A stretch of 5,659 bases of DNA from an uncultured Opitutia bacterium (lineage in GTDB: Bacteria > Verrucomicrobiota > Verrucomicrobiia > Opitutales > Opitutaceae), in the NCBI GenBank assembly GCA_903938935.1, contig CAJAFD010000160.1, positions 1 to 5,659 on the forward strand. The letters run 5' to 3'. Positions 5,090 through 5,659 of this stretch are shown here, piece by piece (positions within the stretch are counted from its first letter, which is position 1; each line of letters starts with the position of its first letter). The position numbers and the translations under genes were made by a program. The notes beneath the pieces were generated by a model. That model was not told the origin of the DNA. It did no database searches and saw only the letters and a list, made by a program, of their open reading frames with translations.

Positions 5090-5659
5090 GTGGCAAAACG
5101 GGTAGTTATCATCGAAGATAATACGGTCTTTCGCAAGATGCTGTCTATGGCATTGGTCCGCGTGCGCGGGGTCGTCGTGAGTGCCGCGTTTGATTCGGGC
5201 AAAGAAGGTTTGGAGTATTGCCTGCGGACGAAACCGGATCTTTTGGCGGTGGATCTTTTTTTGCCGGACTTGCACGGCTTGGAGATCGTGCGCGAGGTGC
5301 GTGCGCGCTTGCCGGCGACGCGGATTTTGGTGCTCACGGGTCATCCTGATGGAGATCTGCCAGCGCGCTTGGTGGCGCAGGGCGTCCATGGGTTCGTCGA
5401 TAAGGCGGCTCCGTTGAGCTACATCATGCAGGCGATGGAATCGTTGATGGAGGGCGGGATGTTTTTTGCGACGCATGTGCCGCCGAAGGGCGCGACGCCC
5501 TCGGCGCAGGCCGCGTTACCCAAAGTAGCGGCGGGAGTCCGGAGCGATCCCGAAGCCTTCTCGCTGGAGGCGGTGAAGGTGCTTTCGGCGCGCGAGATCG
5601 AGGTGGCTCGGTTGGTCGCGGAGGGATTTTCTTCGAAGGAATTGGCGGCGCGTCTGGGC
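5090..5659 (+). CDS. NarL/FixJ-family response regulator (receiver + LuxR-type HTH), 3' truncated
   Basis: 190 codons are visible before the window ends. Residues 4-122 form a receiver domain: the acidic pair E9/D10 in RVVIIEDN, phospho-acceptor D55 in AVDLFLPDLHG, T83 in ILVLTGH, and K105 in GFVDKAAP. All key residues for Mg2+-dependent phosphorylation are present. A linker rich in Ala, Pro and Ser (about 127-160) leads to the start of a LuxR-type helix-turn-helix, LSAREIEVARLVAEGFSSKELAARLG (165-190), with the conserved E169 and G179. The recognition helix lies past the window edge. GTG at 5090 is chosen because it is the only usual start codon between an in-frame stop at 5033-5035 and the receiver's first strand. 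Such proteins act as phosphorylation-controlled transcription factors in the cytoplasm. No sensor kinase is visible nearby, so signal and targets are unknown. The divergent eamA gene is a possible but unproven target. Confidence 0.93.
   Translation, partial: MAKRVVIIEDNTVFRKMLSMALVRVRGVVVSAAFDSGKEGLEYCLRTKPDLLAVDLFLPDLHGLEIVREVRARLPATRILVLTGHPDGDLPARLVAQGVHGFVDKAAPLSYIMQAMESLMEGGMFFATHVPPKGATPSAQAALPKVAAGVRSDPEAFSLEAVKVLSAREIEVARLVAEGFSSKELAARLG

Noticed and set aside
4991..5476. A minus-strand frame opposite the response regulator
   Set aside because: The plus-strand receiver domain motifs explain this stretch; the antisense product is Arg/His/Gln-rich without similarity to anything known to me.
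1..5659. Search for CRISPR arrays, insertion sequence ends, tRNA genes, or a novel defence or mobile system
   Set aside because: No spaced direct repeats, transposase, integrase, cloverleaf or toxin-antitoxin-like pair was seen. All larger frames with coding character belong to known housekeeping, transport or regulatory families.

Overview
The window is a GC-rich stretch of ordinary, densely packed bacterial chromosome. It suggests a Gram-negative organism: there is a lipoprotein with a clear lipobox, and a leucyl/phenylalanyl-tRNA-protein transferase, an enzyme of the Gram-negative N-degron pathway. None of the six visible start codons has a convincing Shine-Dalgarno sequence, while the codons are strongly G/C-ending. 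Together with the style of the proteins this makes me lean towards a Verrucomicrobia/Opitutaceae-like bacterium. That placement is inference; the window has no rRNA or other phylogenetic marker.

Layout. (1) 1-1087, plus strand: the 3' end of gpsA (glycerol-3-phosphate dehydrogenase, phospholipid precursor synthesis), then complete aat after a 25-base gap. (2) 1111-3249, minus strand: a two-gene unit in which a small two-helix DUF485 membrane protein comes first and an ActP-like sodium/solute symporter follows 3 bases after its stop. The symporter converges on aat, and a GC hairpin with a T6 tract (1086-1105) lies in the 23-base gap. (3) 3345-3794, minus strand: a small outer-membrane-type lipoprotein with its own plausible promoter. 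(4) 3889-4836, minus strand: a YedA-like EamA/DMT transporter whose stop codon sits inside an intrinsic terminator hairpin. (5) 4837-5089: a 253-base divergent intergenic region carrying an 18-base near-perfect palindrome and a second short inverted repeat. (6) 5090 to the window end, plus strand: a NarL/FixJ-type response regulator, cut off inside its DNA-binding domain.

How the parts relate. gpsA and aat are housekeeping genes that may share a transcript. The DUF485 protein and the symporter form a clear functional pair of the yjcH-actP type, probably taking up a short-chain carboxylate such as acetate. The lipoprotein, the exporter-like transporter and the response regulator look like separate transcription units with no evident common pathway. 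No histidine kinase is visible beside the response regulator.

I found no mobile element, CRISPR array, RNA gene or recognisably new system. The best leads are small-scale: the palindrome ahead of the regulator, the two terminators that overlap coding ends, and the Ala/Pro-rich insert in the symporter.
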